A stretch of DNA of 64,000 bases from CAZAFL01 sp964484465 (GCA_964484465.1 CAZAFL010000007.1:51739-115738), one strand, 5' to 3'. Shown: positions 1-8,491, counted from the stretch's first letter. Numbers and translations: made by a program. Notes: generated by a model not told the origin, from the letters alone.

Positions 1-1796
1 TGCGGAATGCGCACCCTGGCATTACGAAGCGTAGGATGTGAATCCCATGAATCGTCAATCAGCATTGCATCCGTGACAAGCCGTGTGTTATCGGTCGGAT
101 TCGCAAGGTCGCGTTCCGCAAAAGTTATTCTTTGCCCTAAGCAATCTATGGATTTATCGCCGATCTTCGACGCAGAATTAAACTCATTAAATGCGCTTTT
201 AGCTGCATTAGAAACTGAACTAAGGTCTCCAAGATCAGTATCATCAACGAACATCATTGGAAGAGATAAATCCTTTCGCTCCCCTCCTTGATCGACTCCG
301 GTGCAATGAAACCTGAACGGCATCCTGCTTCCACTGCCGTTATCAACTTCCAACCAAAAAGAATCCTTAGTACCTGAAATAATATCCGGTTGGGCAAGAT
401 CGGGCGTTATGAGCGTGGAAAGACGCATGCTCGTAAACGGATTAGCGCGGAAAACCCCGCCGTCATCGGCAGTAAACGTTCTCTCCGGAACACGCACAAT
501 CACAAACACCCTCTGCATCATGTACGCGCCAATGATACCGCTCGGAGCCGTCATGAATTTCCGCTCTGTTATCTTAATCTTTGCAGCGGGGAATTTCCCC
601 GGAAGCAGTACTCCTTCATGAACTATGCGGACATAATGATCGCGTCCCTGGCTTGCCTGATGCACCCATTGTGAAAGTGACAGTTTCTCGGAATCTTGGC
701 CCTCTCCTTCGCCAGGACCGATGACACGGCCCGCAAAAGCAGTTGTGCTCGAACCGGTTAAGACGGTCCTTCGTAAAAGGCGGGACTCCATATCTCCCGC
801 CGGTCTCGGTCCTGCGTCGTTAGGGTCGTAAAATCTCCAAGGAGGAATCCAGTCGCCGTGAGAATTGAGCCATCCGCCCAACGAGGAAAGCATCAATTGT
901 TGAGCGTAAAATGGCTGCGGAACATAAAAGGGAGACGAGGGTGGCGTAACCGCAAGACCCGGTATCGCCGGAGATGGTTTGGTAAATAAAAAAAACTTCG
1001 ACGGCTTTTTTACGACAGGTTTTTGATTAAACAATCCATGAAAGCCCGATGTTAAAAAGACAATTTCTGCTCTGTCGTCCTTTGTCATTGCCATGATGCC
1101 GAGATGTTCATCGGGTCCGGCGGATGGCAGATCCGCGAATCCCGGGAAATCCGGCGACCAGATTGCGCGCAATGACGCGGGATTTTGGATGCTAAGGTCT
1201 GTTGATTGATTGCCCGTGTTCAAGCAGAGCCGCGTATGCCAAAGCTCGGTACGGCCGCCGACAGTGAACGGCGCCGTACGGTGCTGCCAGACGATTTCGC
1301 GGGTGGGCGAGATGATCAGGCGATAAGGAAGCTCGATGGCAGTCTCATTCGGACTCGGCTCGGCGATATTCGGCGCATTTGCAATTTCATCAGGCGATGG
1401 ATTCGGCCCGATCGCCGCGGTCGGGTTGACGTTGGGAGTGAGTTTTGACCAGTCAAGAATTCCCTGACTCGAGTACGGAATCGTCACGCCGGAAGGAACC
1501 TTAAACGCAAGCCGGCTCGAGTTGCCGATCTTGGCGGTAGCCTGACGTGGCAGACCAGAAACCGGATGAGGGTCTATGATGCCAGGTTCATCAAGCTTTG
1601 TGGCGGAAGACTCAAAGTATGCGGTCTCCGCAATCGTTTGCGGTGGGAAGGTCACAATGACAAACGCATCTTTCGAAGCGTCATTAATTGTCAAGATTGG
1701 ATTCGACGGGTCGTCCGAATCTATCCGAAGATTGATAAATTCGAACGATAGGTGCAAAAGGTCATCTGGTCGGATTAAGTCTATCTTATGGAGCAC
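1..1796 (-). CDS. Large uncharacterised protein, C-terminus beyond window
   Basis: An uninterrupted minus-strand frame runs off the left edge, giving about 598 residues. An in-frame TAA lies 9-11 bases upstream of the proposed GTG start (1796-1794), and AGGG sits 8 bases before it, which decides the start. No signal peptide is visible. The chain is rich in Pro, Ser and beta-type stretches; recognisable patches include SLSQWVHQASQGRDHYVRIV (around residues 370-390) and a lysine/valine strand segment after it. I do not recognise the family. It could be a large dehydrogenase-like, structural or contractile-apparatus-type protein, but nothing seen proves this. Certain as a coding frame, unknown in function. 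Confidence 0.8.
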   Translation of the reverse strand, partial: MLHKIDLIRPDDLLHLSFEFINLRIDSDDPSNPILTINDASKDAFVIVTFPPQTIAETAYFESSATKLDEPGIIDPHPVSGLPRQATAKIGNSSRLAFKVPSGVTIPYSSQGILDWSKLTPNVNPTAAIGPNPSPDEIANAPNIAEPSPNETAIELPYRLIISPTREIVWQHRTAPFTVGGRTELWHTRLCLNTGNQSTDLSIQNPASLRAIWSPDFPGFADLPSAGPDEHLGIMAMTKDDRAEIVFLTSGFHGLFNQKPVVKKPSKFFLFTKPSPAIPGLAVTPPSSPFYVPQPFYAQQLMLSSLGGWLNSHGDWIPPWRFYDPNDAGPRPAGDMESRLLRRTVLTGSSTTAFAGRVIGPGEGEGQDSEKLSLSQWVHQASQGRDHYVRIVHEGVLLPGKFPAAKIKITERKFMTAPSGIIGAYMMQRVFVIVRVPERTFTADDGGVFRANPFTSMRLSTLITPDLAQPDIISGTKDSFWLEVDNGSGSRMPFRFHCTGVDQGGERKDLSLPMMFVDDTDLGDLSSVSNAAKSAFNEFNSASKIGDKSIDCLGQRITFAERDLANPTDNTRLVTDAMLIDDSWDSHPTLRNARVRIP

Positions 1797-1879
1797 AAAT
1801 TGATCCCTTTATTTTGTATGTACTACCCCCGAAATTCCAGCTAATCCCACGTTGTGACCCATTTAGGGTCGAAAATTTG

Positions 1880-1908
1880 AAAGTACAAATTTTGGGATAG
1901 TTTGTCAA
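1880..1908 (-). promoter_or_regulatory. Putative sigma-70-like promoter for the left-edge gene
   Basis: On the minus strand a perfect TTGACA (1908-1903) is followed after 17 bases by TACTTT (1885-1880), about 85 bases upstream of the GTG start at 1796. The -35 is consensus; the -10 is weak but resembles the TAnnTTT type used in Bacteroidota. Confidence 0.45.
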
Positions 1909-2121
1909 GATTTTTTTTCTTTATAAAGTTTTTTTGCACCCGCCTATACACGGCTGGCTTGTCATCAATTTGGAATCACTCACCTTTCTGGGATTGGACG
2001 ATTGGCTATTGCGATCCATGCAATTTATCCATCCTTGAAGAACTTCCAATAAGGTCCCCGCGAAATGCAAGAGCCCGCCCTCTGGAATCTCATTTAAATT
2101 CCATCCTACGGGTTTCATAGC

Positions 2122-2460
2122 CTAATGCCTCAACTGTATTGGGTACAGATTTTCATGATTCCCTCCACACAGACTACTGAGTTTTCGATAGGACCTAATC
2201 TGCTCTTCAGGAAAGTCGTCTCGAGCCGCCACTGGATTGTAACCCAAGAACTCGATCACATTTGGAGTGAATTCAAGGGCGGGTGAAGTGCGTCTCTTCT
2301 CCCAATTCGTAACCGTTGATGTGCTTGCGTTGACCCTGCATCGCACATCTTTCTGATGTAGCCCGAGGTGGAGCCTGCAGCCTGTTTTGGTGAAAAGGTT
2401 ACCCAAGGATGATTGAAGTGATTTGGACGGAACTTTCCACGCTACAAAAATTTCCCGCAT
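2122..2460 (-). pseudogene. Decayed XRE-family helix-turn-helix protein
   Basis: The frame encodes LGLHQKDV, then STSTVTNWEKRRTSPALEF and VIEFLGYNP, the signature of a common small XRE regulator family (LGLxQKDVA..LGV...TVTNWEKxRTxPAL..P.IIEFLGY). In intact members this is preceded by a regular KRRL helix and continues into a second HTH after the RSYRK segment. Here the stretch before LGLHQ and the segment KDVRCRVNAS do not fit, and the tail after SYRKL diverges and stops, as expected after several small frameshifts. It overlaps the end of the small secreted ORF at 2399-2548 in another frame. Confidence 0.55.
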
Positions 2461-2548
2461 AGGCTTTCTCAGAAGGCTGAATCAGGGCAACCACCGCGAC
2501 AATCAGCGCAATGGCTAACATGGCTGTTTGCTTCTTGAACTGTTTCAT
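2399..2548 (-). CDS. Small secreted Cys-containing peptide, possibly truncated
   Basis: A 49-residue ORF starts MKQFKKQTAMLAIALIVAVV, a lysine-rich n-region and long hydrophobic core, followed by a plausible signal-peptidase site (AYA-G) near residue 31. The mature part is only about 18 residues and holds one Cys. AGGA lies 7 bases before the ATG. It begins 36 bases after the redoxin remnant on the same strand, suggesting one former operon. Its 3' end runs into the decayed XRE sequence, so the original C-terminus may be lost. Function unknown. Confidence 0.45.
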   Translation of the reverse strand: MKQFKKQTAMLAIALIVAVVALIQPSEKAYAGNFCSVESSVQITSIILG

Positions 2549-2584
2549 GACCATTCCTTTCTTTAATAGTTTGTCGTTGAACCG

Positions 2585-3177
2585 TTAGTTAGAGAGCACT
2601 TTCGTTTGGCCCACGAGATTCTGAATTTCACTCGTTTGATCATTTGACAATTCACCTACCCATGCCTTCTCCACATCCCCATTTCCGTTCAACCAGAATT
2701 GTCTCAGGAACGCCATTAATCTTATACTTGCGGCTAAAGCTTGTATCTTTTTCAACGGACACTGTGTAAAAGCCGACATTCTTTGATGTGACAAATCTTA
2801 CTGTTTGTTCGAGGCTGTGAACACACAGACCGAGGACATTACAATTTTCAGGTTTATGGGCTGCGATGACATTCCACACGGGCAACATCCTTTCACAATG
2901 CTGACACGTGGTTGAAAGCACGAAGAGCAAATATTTTTTCGACCCATCTGAATATTGTAAGTCTGTTGCCATGCCATCCAAGGTCTGAATTTTTACTGGC
3001 TCGACTTTCTGCCCGGGTCTTAGCGGTTCAACCTCTCCCTGCATCGATGTACGGTTAAGCATGTTCTTGAACCCTCTGTTTTTGGAGGGTCAAGAAAACA
3101 ACCTCTGCGGAGAGCAACAGAACCAGTGTGATCGCGCCTAATTGAATCCAGTTAGTTTTCCTGCTTGTAGTTTCCAT
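2585..3177 (-). pseudogene. Membrane-anchored redoxin (TlpA/AhpC-TSA type), two frameshifts
   Basis: An ATG at 3177 opens METTSRKTNWIQLGAITLVL, a single N-terminal membrane anchor, but the frame stops after about 40 codons. The redoxin domain continues in another frame from about 3062 and contains a CxxC active site (CQHC) in the context LLFVLSTTCQHCERMLPVW and a cis-proline GVPETI. Near 2690 the frame shifts again, and the expected C-terminal tail (GNGDVEKAWVGELSNDQ) is read in a third frame down to 2585. In an intact family member this would be a periplasmic thiol-disulfide oxidoreductase of about 190 residues. The two shifts could be decay or sequencing error; decayed neighbours favour decay. 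Confidence 0.7.
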
Positions 3178-3397
3178 GCAGTTTAATTATATGATGACAA
3201 AGAAGAATTGTGCCAGGAGGCTTGGACGCATGACTTTACTCCATTAATTTTAATTACCTGATCGTGTTTCTATAAGGAAAGCTGCAAACTCTCGAAGCAA
3301 TATATATTGGGCGGTTTAAAGAGGCAATGGGGGAATGTCCGTATTTTTGAAGCCGGATTCCCGTATAGAAAGGCGGCAACTGCAGGGATAGAAGTTT

Positions 3398-3718
3398 CTA
3401 TTTATCCACTGATGTCATTCCTTCCCGTATGGCATATTTGGTAAGCTCTGCAATACTGTGCATTCCAAGTTTTTCAGAAATGTATTCTCGGTGTTTTTCA
3501 ACGGTTTTCACACTGATAAAGAACTTTTCGGAAATCTCTTTTGTCGATTTTCCTTCAGCAATAAGCTGGAGAACCTCCCGCTCTTTAGTTGAAAGCTGGA
3601 GCGACACAGCCGGCTCCAGTTCTTTCGAGAGCCCGACTGCATGCTTTGCTATGGTAGTCATGATTTGGGGACTGACATAGACCTGACCGCGTACCACACT
3701 CTTGATAGCATGGGTCAA
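3398..3718 (-). pseudogene. Response-regulator remnant: LuxR/NarL-type HTH only
   Basis: About 106 residues with a complete LuxR/FixJ C-terminal HTH: LSTKEREVLQLIAEGKSTKEI, then ISVKTVEKHREYISEKLGM and SIAELTKYAI. The preceding THAIKSVVRGQVYVSP is the linker that normally follows a receiver domain, but the receiver with its phospho-acceptor Asp is absent. Upstream sequence in the needed frame is broken by a stop and another frame reads like an XRE N-terminus (LGERIKQYRIDRGLS). A short start at 3718 could give a free DNA-binding domain, but truncation is more likely. Confidence 0.6.
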
Positions 3719-3836
3719 CTCTTCGACTCAGCCCCCTGTCAATTCTATACTGTTTGATCCTTTCTCCCAGGAAGGTCGCATTGCTCTTGCATAGAACATA
3801 ATGCATGTCATGCAATCTATTTGATATGAACCTCGG

Positions 3837-5726
3837 TCACTTTCTACGGGGTGCATTGACAACTTTTCCTACAGCGACCGGGTTATGCATGCCAACAAAA
3901 ACTCGCGCTGCCCTATCGTCGCCGATCACTGCAACGTCGAGTGTGGCAGCGTCCAAGAGTGCCCCCTCTTTCACACCCGCTTTTCTGGCGACTGCGCGCG
4001 CACGCTTGTAGACTTTCAAATCAAGATTGCGCGCATAGAACAGCTTTGCAGGAATCCCGCTTTTAATTTCCCGGCTCCCACAAGTAGGTAAGAGCGACTC
4101 ATTCGGTGAGACGCGCCAGCTATCGGCATAGTGGTAGTAAAGCTCTTCGAAGTTAAACGGATTCGTTAGTACGGCTCCATCGCGCGCGGCGATCTTGTTG
4201 ACGTTTCCATCGACGTTGGCGAGGAGGCCTCTTACTTTGCCACAGCAGTTGCCGAGACCGACGGAGACATCGATCCAGCTTGTGTTAACTGTGGCGCGCA
4301 CGGAATTGCCGCTCTGGCTCGTTATGAAGTAGACATTCCCCCTTCGGGTGACATCGACACCCTCAGGCGTGGAAAACGACTTGCCATCTGTCAGATCGGT
4401 AGCTTTGCCGTCGATAGTAAGCCCATCGAGGCAGAGAGCGACCACGGTCTTCCCCATTCGCGTCGCGACGGCTGAGTTGACTGATGCGTCTGGCCATTGC
4501 GGCGCCCCCGACACCTGCCGCGTTTGAACGACAAAGTCGGAATCGACTTCCGCCAGTACAAAATCTCCCGACGCCTGAAAGTCGTACAATAAGCCTTTGA
4601 AAGTAGTCAAATGTGTGTCACCTACGGTGGTTGCATCCGCGCAGTTGGCCGTCGCGTCGCCGACGCTGGTCTCGGTCACCAGGATTGCTGGCCCCGGTGG
4701 CGACGCGGCAGGTGGAGTCGGGGAGAAGTTTAGATTATTGGTCTCACCTGTAAAACCTTGCGCCAGACAGTCGGGAGCCGCATTGCTGCCGTAGACGATC
4801 TGCGTTCTGGGGACAATTGTCGATCCAGTGTTGAAATTCGCCTGCCCCCCATTTGCATCGCCGACGATACAGAACTCGGCGGAAGTCCAGCCGGCTGAAG
4901 CATTGACGGAATTGTCACCAGAGACAGCGTACATATCGCTTCCTGTGGACAAGGTGACCATATCTCCAATTGCAATTGCTGTGCCAGTCAGCGATAAATT
5001 AGCCAGATTGGAAATTGGCTGGTTGGGCACGGGCACAGCCGCGCTGTTTCTGTAGCAATAGATGTCTGGTAAACCAGGGAACATAAACTGGATCCAATCC
5101 GTCCCCGGGCAGGTCGTATTGTATTTTAGCAGCCAATACTGAATGAACAAACTGCCCGAAGTACCGTCGTTTACGAACACGAACTGTTCCCAACCCTGGC
5201 ATCCCGCATTAGTGGAGCCGGTGCAGTCAGTGGTAGCAAAGGGGTCTGTGTTGAGTTGGAGCGAGTAGGCATTGGCAACCTGCGGCCCCGTTGCGTTAAT
5301 CTGCCCAGCCTCGCTCGTCACGCCGGTGACGCTGGCGAACGAGCCAGTAGCCGAGATAATAAATCCACTATGCGCATGAGCGGAGACATCGTTCCCCTTA
5401 CCTACAATGAGGGGCTTTGGTCCGCGCCGCGGAATATATGGATAGGGCGGCGCAATAATGGTCGGAACCTCGCGCCATGCCTTATTCGGATAGGAGGCCT
5501 TGAATGCGCCCTTCTTCGGCAGCGGAATCCGCGTCATGGAATCGCGCCAAGCCTCCAAAAGCCTGACATGTCTTGCACTCTGTGTCTGAAGCCTGGCCGT
5601 TTTCGCGGGCACAGGGGTAGATCCTGGCAAATGTTGAGCTGGTGCGGTTGGCTGGGTAAACCCTGTAACGCACATGGAGAGAAGAAATGCTACTACTGCG
5701 ATTGATGTTTTCATAGGTTTATGCAT
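3837..5726 (-). CDS. Secreted von Willebrand factor D-domain protein
   Basis: A 629-residue protein. Residues 1-26 are a signal peptide (MKTSIAVVAFLL... from the second Met at 5714, an alternative start). The N-terminal half (about 100-340) is beta-rich with paired cysteines, typical of secreted recognition modules. Around residues 365-500 is a vWF type D domain: GDTHLTTFKGLLYDFQASGD followed by F-V-L-A-E-V, V-Q-T-R-Q and the later GLCG-like GNCCGKVRGLLGN-type loop (here LGNCCGKVRGLLANVDGN), then a W-R-V segment. A basic tail lacks a T9SS sorting domain. In other proteins vWD domains mediate extracellular protein contacts. No ribosome binding site is obvious at either start. It stands alone, with a palindrome 110 bases upstream. 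Confidence 0.8.
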   Translation of the reverse strand: MHKPMKTSIAVVAFLLSMCVTGFTQPTAPAQHLPGSTPVPAKTARLQTQSARHVRLLEAWRDSMTRIPLPKKGAFKASYPNKAWREVPTIIAPPYPYIPRRGPKPLIVGKGNDVSAHAHSGFIISATGSFASVTGVTSEAGQINATGPQVANAYSLQLNTDPFATTDCTGSTNAGCQGWEQFVFVNDGTSGSLFIQYWLLKYNTTCPGTDWIQFMFPGLPDIYCYRNSAAVPVPNQPISNLANLSLTGTAIAIGDMVTLSTGSDMYAVSGDNSVNASAGWTSAEFCIVGDANGGQANFNTGSTIVPRTQIVYGSNAAPDCLAQGFTGETNNLNFSPTPPAASPPGPAILVTETSVGDATANCADATTVGDTHLTTFKGLLYDFQASGDFVLAEVDSDFVVQTRQVSGAPQWPDASVNSAVATRMGKTVVALCLDGLTIDGKATDLTDGKSFSTPEGVDVTRRGNVYFITSQSGNSVRATVNTSWIDVSVGLGNCCGKVRGLLANVDGNVNKIAARDGAVLTNPFNFEELYYHYADSWRVSPNESLLPTCGSREIKSGIPAKLFYARNLDLKVYKRARAVARKAGVKEGALLDAATLDVAVIGDDRAARVFVGMHNPVAVGKVVNAPRRK

Positions 5727-5834
5727 TTTTGTTTATGTGGATAGATTTGACAATACCGAAAGCCTGAACAAGATTAAGCGGAGCAGTCAACACCAGTCTC
5801 GCGAACATATTAGACTAAGCGTTCCATCGTAAAC

Positions 5835-5855
5835 TGACGCAAGAATCTTGCGTCA
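5835..5855. promoter_or_regulatory. Perfect 21-bp palindrome upstream of the vWD gene
   Basis: TGACGCAAGA, a central A, then TCTTGCGTCA. It lies 109 bases upstream of the 5726 start, in an AT-rich leader. Its size and symmetry fit an operator for a dimeric regulator; a regulator could not be assigned. Confidence 0.4.
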
Positions 5856-5992
5856 CCATCAGCAAAAAATTAGCTCAAAAGCAAAGGAAATTAATTAATT
5901 AGTTTCACGCTGTCAAGTATTTTTTTAATCATTAGAAAAATCTAATAAATTGTCCTACTGAATCTTCACAAACCTAACAACTCGAATGCCGA

Positions 5993-6133
5993 TCAACTCA
6001 ACCCGTGCTCTGCTAAAATCTTGCGGAACTTCCGCAGGAGCTTCCGTATACCCTTATCCCACTTCGCCAGACTGCCAAGATCGATAATTAATACTTCTGC
6101 CAGCTTACGAAGACAGCCCAGGATACGATACAA
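5993..6133 (-). CDS. Small basic ORF downstream of the SLOG-like gene (uncertain)
   Basis: A 46-codon frame with a TTG start, 54 bases beyond the end of the SLOG-like gene and on the same strand. It reads YRILGCLRKLAEVLIIDLGS, then a run of basic amphipathic helix (KGIRKLLRKFRKILAEHG). No good ribosome binding site. The regular helical pattern argues it may be real or the remnant of a small basic protein that travels with the SLOG gene. I do not recognise a family. Confidence 0.3.
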   Translation of the reverse strand: MYRILGCLRKLAEVLIIDLGSLAKWDKGIRKLLRKFRKILAEHGLS

Positions 6134-6186
6134 ATTTGTTTCGGACCGCTGTCAACCAGTATAGAAGGAGGCGGGTAAACAACCCG

Positions 6187-6813
6187 CTACCCTGCACACC
6201 AGTAAAACGTGGAATAGCCAGCGACAGAAACAGGAACCCAATGGCCACCGCGACGAAGCTGAGGCAAGCCCCACTGACCCGCGGGCAGGCGTGTACAAGA
6301 ACCCGCCAAATAGAAGACGGGGGAAAAGCCAACACAGAAAACAAACACCGAAACGCCCAAGCGAGCGGCAAGGCGACACGCAAGCAGTGAACCACGAGAA
6401 CAGGGGGATGAAAGAAAACATACTAAAGCAGACGGCTGGTTATGAGCAAGATGCTTGACCATTGCAACTGAACGTAACGCAAGACGTTGACGCAACCCAA
6501 CAGTTGGAATCCCACCCGACCACCAGCGAACGGACGCCCCTTCACGAAGTGCAGTGAGAACTGAACGAACAGACGAAAGATAGCATGACCCTACCCCACC
6601 GTACCCAAATGCGCTGAAGATTGTGAGCCGACTCAATTCATGCTTTGGAACAGATAAAATAACTTGAGCGTCTGCACCAACTGAACAGCCAGCGGATAGT
6701 CTGGTGCGGGAAGTAGCAACAACAGATTGCACTATAGCTGAGACAAGAGGTTGAGCACTGACGGGAAGTTTACGAGAGCCGCAAAAGCCAACGGAGGCGA
6801 ATGAAGAGAGCAT
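6187..6813 (-). CDS. SLOG/DprA-like Rossmann-fold protein
   Basis: 208 residues from the ATG at 6813. It opens FASVGFCGSRKLP, the G-S-R nucleotide-binding loop of the SLOG superfamily (DprA, LOG, YpsA-like), followed by GCSVGADAQVI, the second conserved glycine/GAD motif, then two glycine-rich segments (GYGGVG, WWSGGIP), a repeated helix (RSVAMVKHL) and FLSSPCSRGSLLA. These match a SLOG fold that binds nucleotides or nucleic acid. Composition is odd: very rich in Ser, Cys, Trp, poor in Lys and Glu, unlike every neighbour, indicating foreign origin. A longer TTG start at 6876 only adds a low-complexity Phe stretch. Upstream is a large cruciform element, downstream a small basic ORF. Function unknown. 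Confidence 0.6.
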   Translation of the reverse strand: MLSSFASVGFCGSRKLPVSAQPLVSAIVQSVVATSRTRLSAGCSVGADAQVILSVPKHELSRLTIFSAFGYGGVGSCYLSSVRSVLTALREGASVRWWSGGIPTVGLRQRLALRSVAMVKHLAHNQPSALVCFLSSPCSRGSLLACRLAARLGVSVFVFCVGFSPVFYLAGSCTRLPAGQWGLPQLRRGGHWVPVSVAGYSTFYWCAG

Positions 6814-6904
6814 GGAGAAGTATGTAAGTACGTGAGTAGATGAGTAGTTGAGAAACAAAATGAAAAAAAACAACAACAGGAATAATCACATTTTTCTTCG
6901 AAGG

Positions 6905-7048
6905 CAAGGTGCTGCTGCAAGGGAATTCACCCTGAAGGCGCGCAGTATCCGCCGTAGGCGGTACGAGCACCGAAGGGCGTCAGCCCCGTCACACTCCGAT
7001 TGTATCGGGGTGTGACGGGGGTAAAACCCTTGCGGCAGCAACACCTTG
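6905..7048. other. Multibranched hairpin/cruciform element
   Basis: Outer arms 6905-6923 and 7027-7048 are complementary (CAAGGTG.TGCTG...CAAGGG) with small bulges. Inside are CCGCC-GTA-GGCGG (about 6949-6961) and a 17-bp stem 6984-7000/7004-7020 (CCCCGTCACAC..CGAT with one wobble, loop TGT). A competing small stem GGGC-GTCA-GCCC (about 6976-6987) overlaps the large one. The element lies 92 bases upstream of the SLOG-like gene on its strand. It could be a structured RNA leader, a single-strand replication origin or a recombination site; sequence alone cannot decide. Confidence 0.6.
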
Positions 7049-7408
7049 AAGATTGGACTCAAGCTGTTGTTGTTTTTAATCGAGGAGTTTCGTCACGTCC
7101 TGGTATCTTCAATAAACAGCGAGGACTAGAATAGATATTGCCAGCAGCTGCGTGGGAGGTATTTCCTTCCCCTTTTATCAAAGAATTGACGGAATTCTGT
7201 TTTTTGAAGAAACTTATTGATACTTTTCTAAAAAAAACTTACTTTTCAGATGTTGTGTTGGGAATACATCAAGTCTTTTAAAGGGGGTTGTGCAATCCCG
7301 ATAGCTCTGGGACCTATCTGACTGCGATCAATCAAGCTTGTGCCGCGAGTTATGAATGCGAGGCTTCGTAGAAAAATAATAAGAACGCACAATTGCGTGC
7401 TTACAGAT
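7049..7408. other. Intergenic stretch, no gene seen
   Basis: AT-rich DNA between the cruciform element and the first cassette-border repeat. It contains a short palindrome GCACAATTGCGTGC (7387-7400) and TTGATACTTTTC-like promoter-type sequence near 7217-7228 that could drive the plus-strand cassette array, but no convincing promoter, RNA or ORF. Confidence 0.4.
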
Positions 7409-7453
7409 GTTGTGACGGACATTCGCTTCGCTCATGAGCTTGTCCGTCACAAC
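7409..7453. repeat. Left border of cassette array, inverted repeat plus 22-bp direct repeat
   Basis: GTTGTGACGGACA (7409-7421) and its perfect complement TGTCCGTCACAAC (7441-7453) form a 13-bp stem with a 19-base loop. Bases 7409-7430 are identical to 8370-8391, the right side of the first attC-like site, marking the ends of the first cassette. Confidence 0.7.
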
Positions 7454-7480
7454 GTGCTCCATTATTGAAATGAGGGCAAA

Positions 7481-8197
7481 TTGTTTACAGATAAATACAC
7501 ATCCTTGGTGATTGTTTTTGGTGTGTACGTCATTGCAATTCCACTTTTTGCTCTTGCCTACTTCCGTTTGTACAGACGCAATAGTGCGAATTTCGTCTTT
7601 GCTTCTGAAATATACATGTCTAGGTTGACTGAGAAGAGAATTGAGACCAGTGAGAAAATCATGGGGCTCAGGATACTGATTAAATATTTTGCCGATTGTT
7701 CTGCACATCTCTTAGATAAGACAGTACGGATCCAACGTTCGATCGACAAGACAACAATCCATTTCAACAACAATCAAATTATTATCCTGGAGCGTTTCGT
7801 CCAACACGTTCCACAAGGAGGCGAATCTGAACTAGCTCCGTTTGTTCGTTTATATCGTCCAGATGGTGCCCAAGAATGGCAAGGGCTCGTAGTTGGTCAT
7901 GGATTTCTTTCTGACTTCAATGATCCTGTAGAATATATTGGCTCCGTCGTCCAGCCGCTGAAGGATGACCTTGATAAGGTAGAAAGTTATCTCAAATCTC
8001 TCGATCAACCCAAACCGGTTATTTGGGGATATTTGGACTTTTTGTATTTCAGCACGATCACCCAGTCCACTGTTGGATATGGTGACATTCTGCCCAACAG
8101 TAGCACAGTTCGTAGCGTCGTGATTGTTCAATTGATAATCACGTATGCTCTTTTGATTATTGTGTTGAATGTAGTATTGACCAAACTATCGTCATAG
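7481..8197 (+). CDS. Potassium-channel-like membrane protein (Ion_trans_2 pore)
   Basis: 238 residues from a TTG start with GAGGG 4 bases upstream; no ATG start fits better. A transmembrane helix spans about residues 8-30, then a roughly 150-residue soluble segment, then a pore-loop STITQSTVGYGDILP (filter TVGYGD at 197-202) and a second membrane helix (about 212-235). This is the two-helix pore architecture of K+ channels, with an unusually long segment between first helix and pore and a very short C-terminus without RCK domain. Stand-alone cassette gene, so its regulator is unknown. In mobile arrays such channels may act in stress or phage-abortive responses, which is inference. Confidence 0.75.
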   Translation: MFTDKYTSLVIVFGVYVIAIPLFALAYFRLYRRNSANFVFASEIYMSRLTEKRIETSEKIMGLRILIKYFADCSAHLLDKTVRIQRSIDKTTIHFNNNQIIILERFVQHVPQGGESELAPFVRLYRPDGAQEWQGLVVGHGFLSDFNDPVEYIGSVVQPLKDDLDKVESYLKSLDQPKPVIWGYLDFLYFSTITQSTVGYGDILPNSSTVRSVVIVQLIITYALLIIVLNVVLTKLSS

Positions 8198-8244
8198 TAT
8201 GTGCAAAGATTATGATCATAGTCAATTCAAATATTAGCGCGCTG

Positions 8245-8376
8245 CACATAACACGCAAAATAATGTCGCTGATAATTTTACGGTTTGATAAGGCCTCGCT
8301 CAATGGTTTTGTTCATGGGCGATTGTCCAATGAATAGATTCGCAAAACCACTGCATTATTTTGCTAAACGTTGTGA
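8245..8376 (+). repeat. attC-like site 1
   Basis: Left end GCACATAAC (8244-8252) followed by GCAAAATAATG (8255-8265); right arm CATTATTTTGC (8354-8364) then AAACGTTGTGA (8366-8376). An inner stem pairs GGTTTTG with CAAAACC (8343-8349). The right end is the start of the 22-bp repeat shared with 7409. Confidence 0.6.
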
Positions 8377-8391
8377 CGGACATTCGCTTCG
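8370..8391. repeat. Second copy of the 22-bp cassette-border repeat
   Basis: Identical to 7409-7430, 961 bases away. It leads into a CCCGC-CGAAGA-GCGGG hairpin and CACAAC (8413-8418), again complementary to its own GTTGTG start. Confidence 0.75.
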
Positions 8392-8411
8392 TCCCGCCGA
8401 AGAGCGGGATC

Positions 8412-8491
8412 GCACAACTACAGGAAGCACGGCAATGTTCGCTTATGCCTGCGGCAAGCTCGCGCTGCGTGCTTGCCGCGCCACGTTAGCT
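8412..8491 (+). repeat. attC-like site 2 (no gene between sites 1 and 2)
   Basis: GCACAAC (8412-8418) and GCACGGCAATG (8428-8438) on the left; GTTAGCT (8485-8491) and TGCCATGC on the right; central hairpin GCGGCAAGC (8451-8459)/GCTTGCCGC (8471-8479). Sites 1 and 2 abut, leaving an empty or vestigial cassette. Confidence 0.5.

Noticed and set aside
1921..2118. 65-codon minus-strand ORF between the left-edge gene and the XRE remnant
   Set aside because: No family, no ribosome binding site, and it overlaps the promoter region.
6732..6970. Open frames overlapping the SLOG-like gene start (62-66 codons)
   Set aside because: Composition is Phe, Ser and Cys runs from low-complexity DNA, with no start signal; shadows of the SLOG region.
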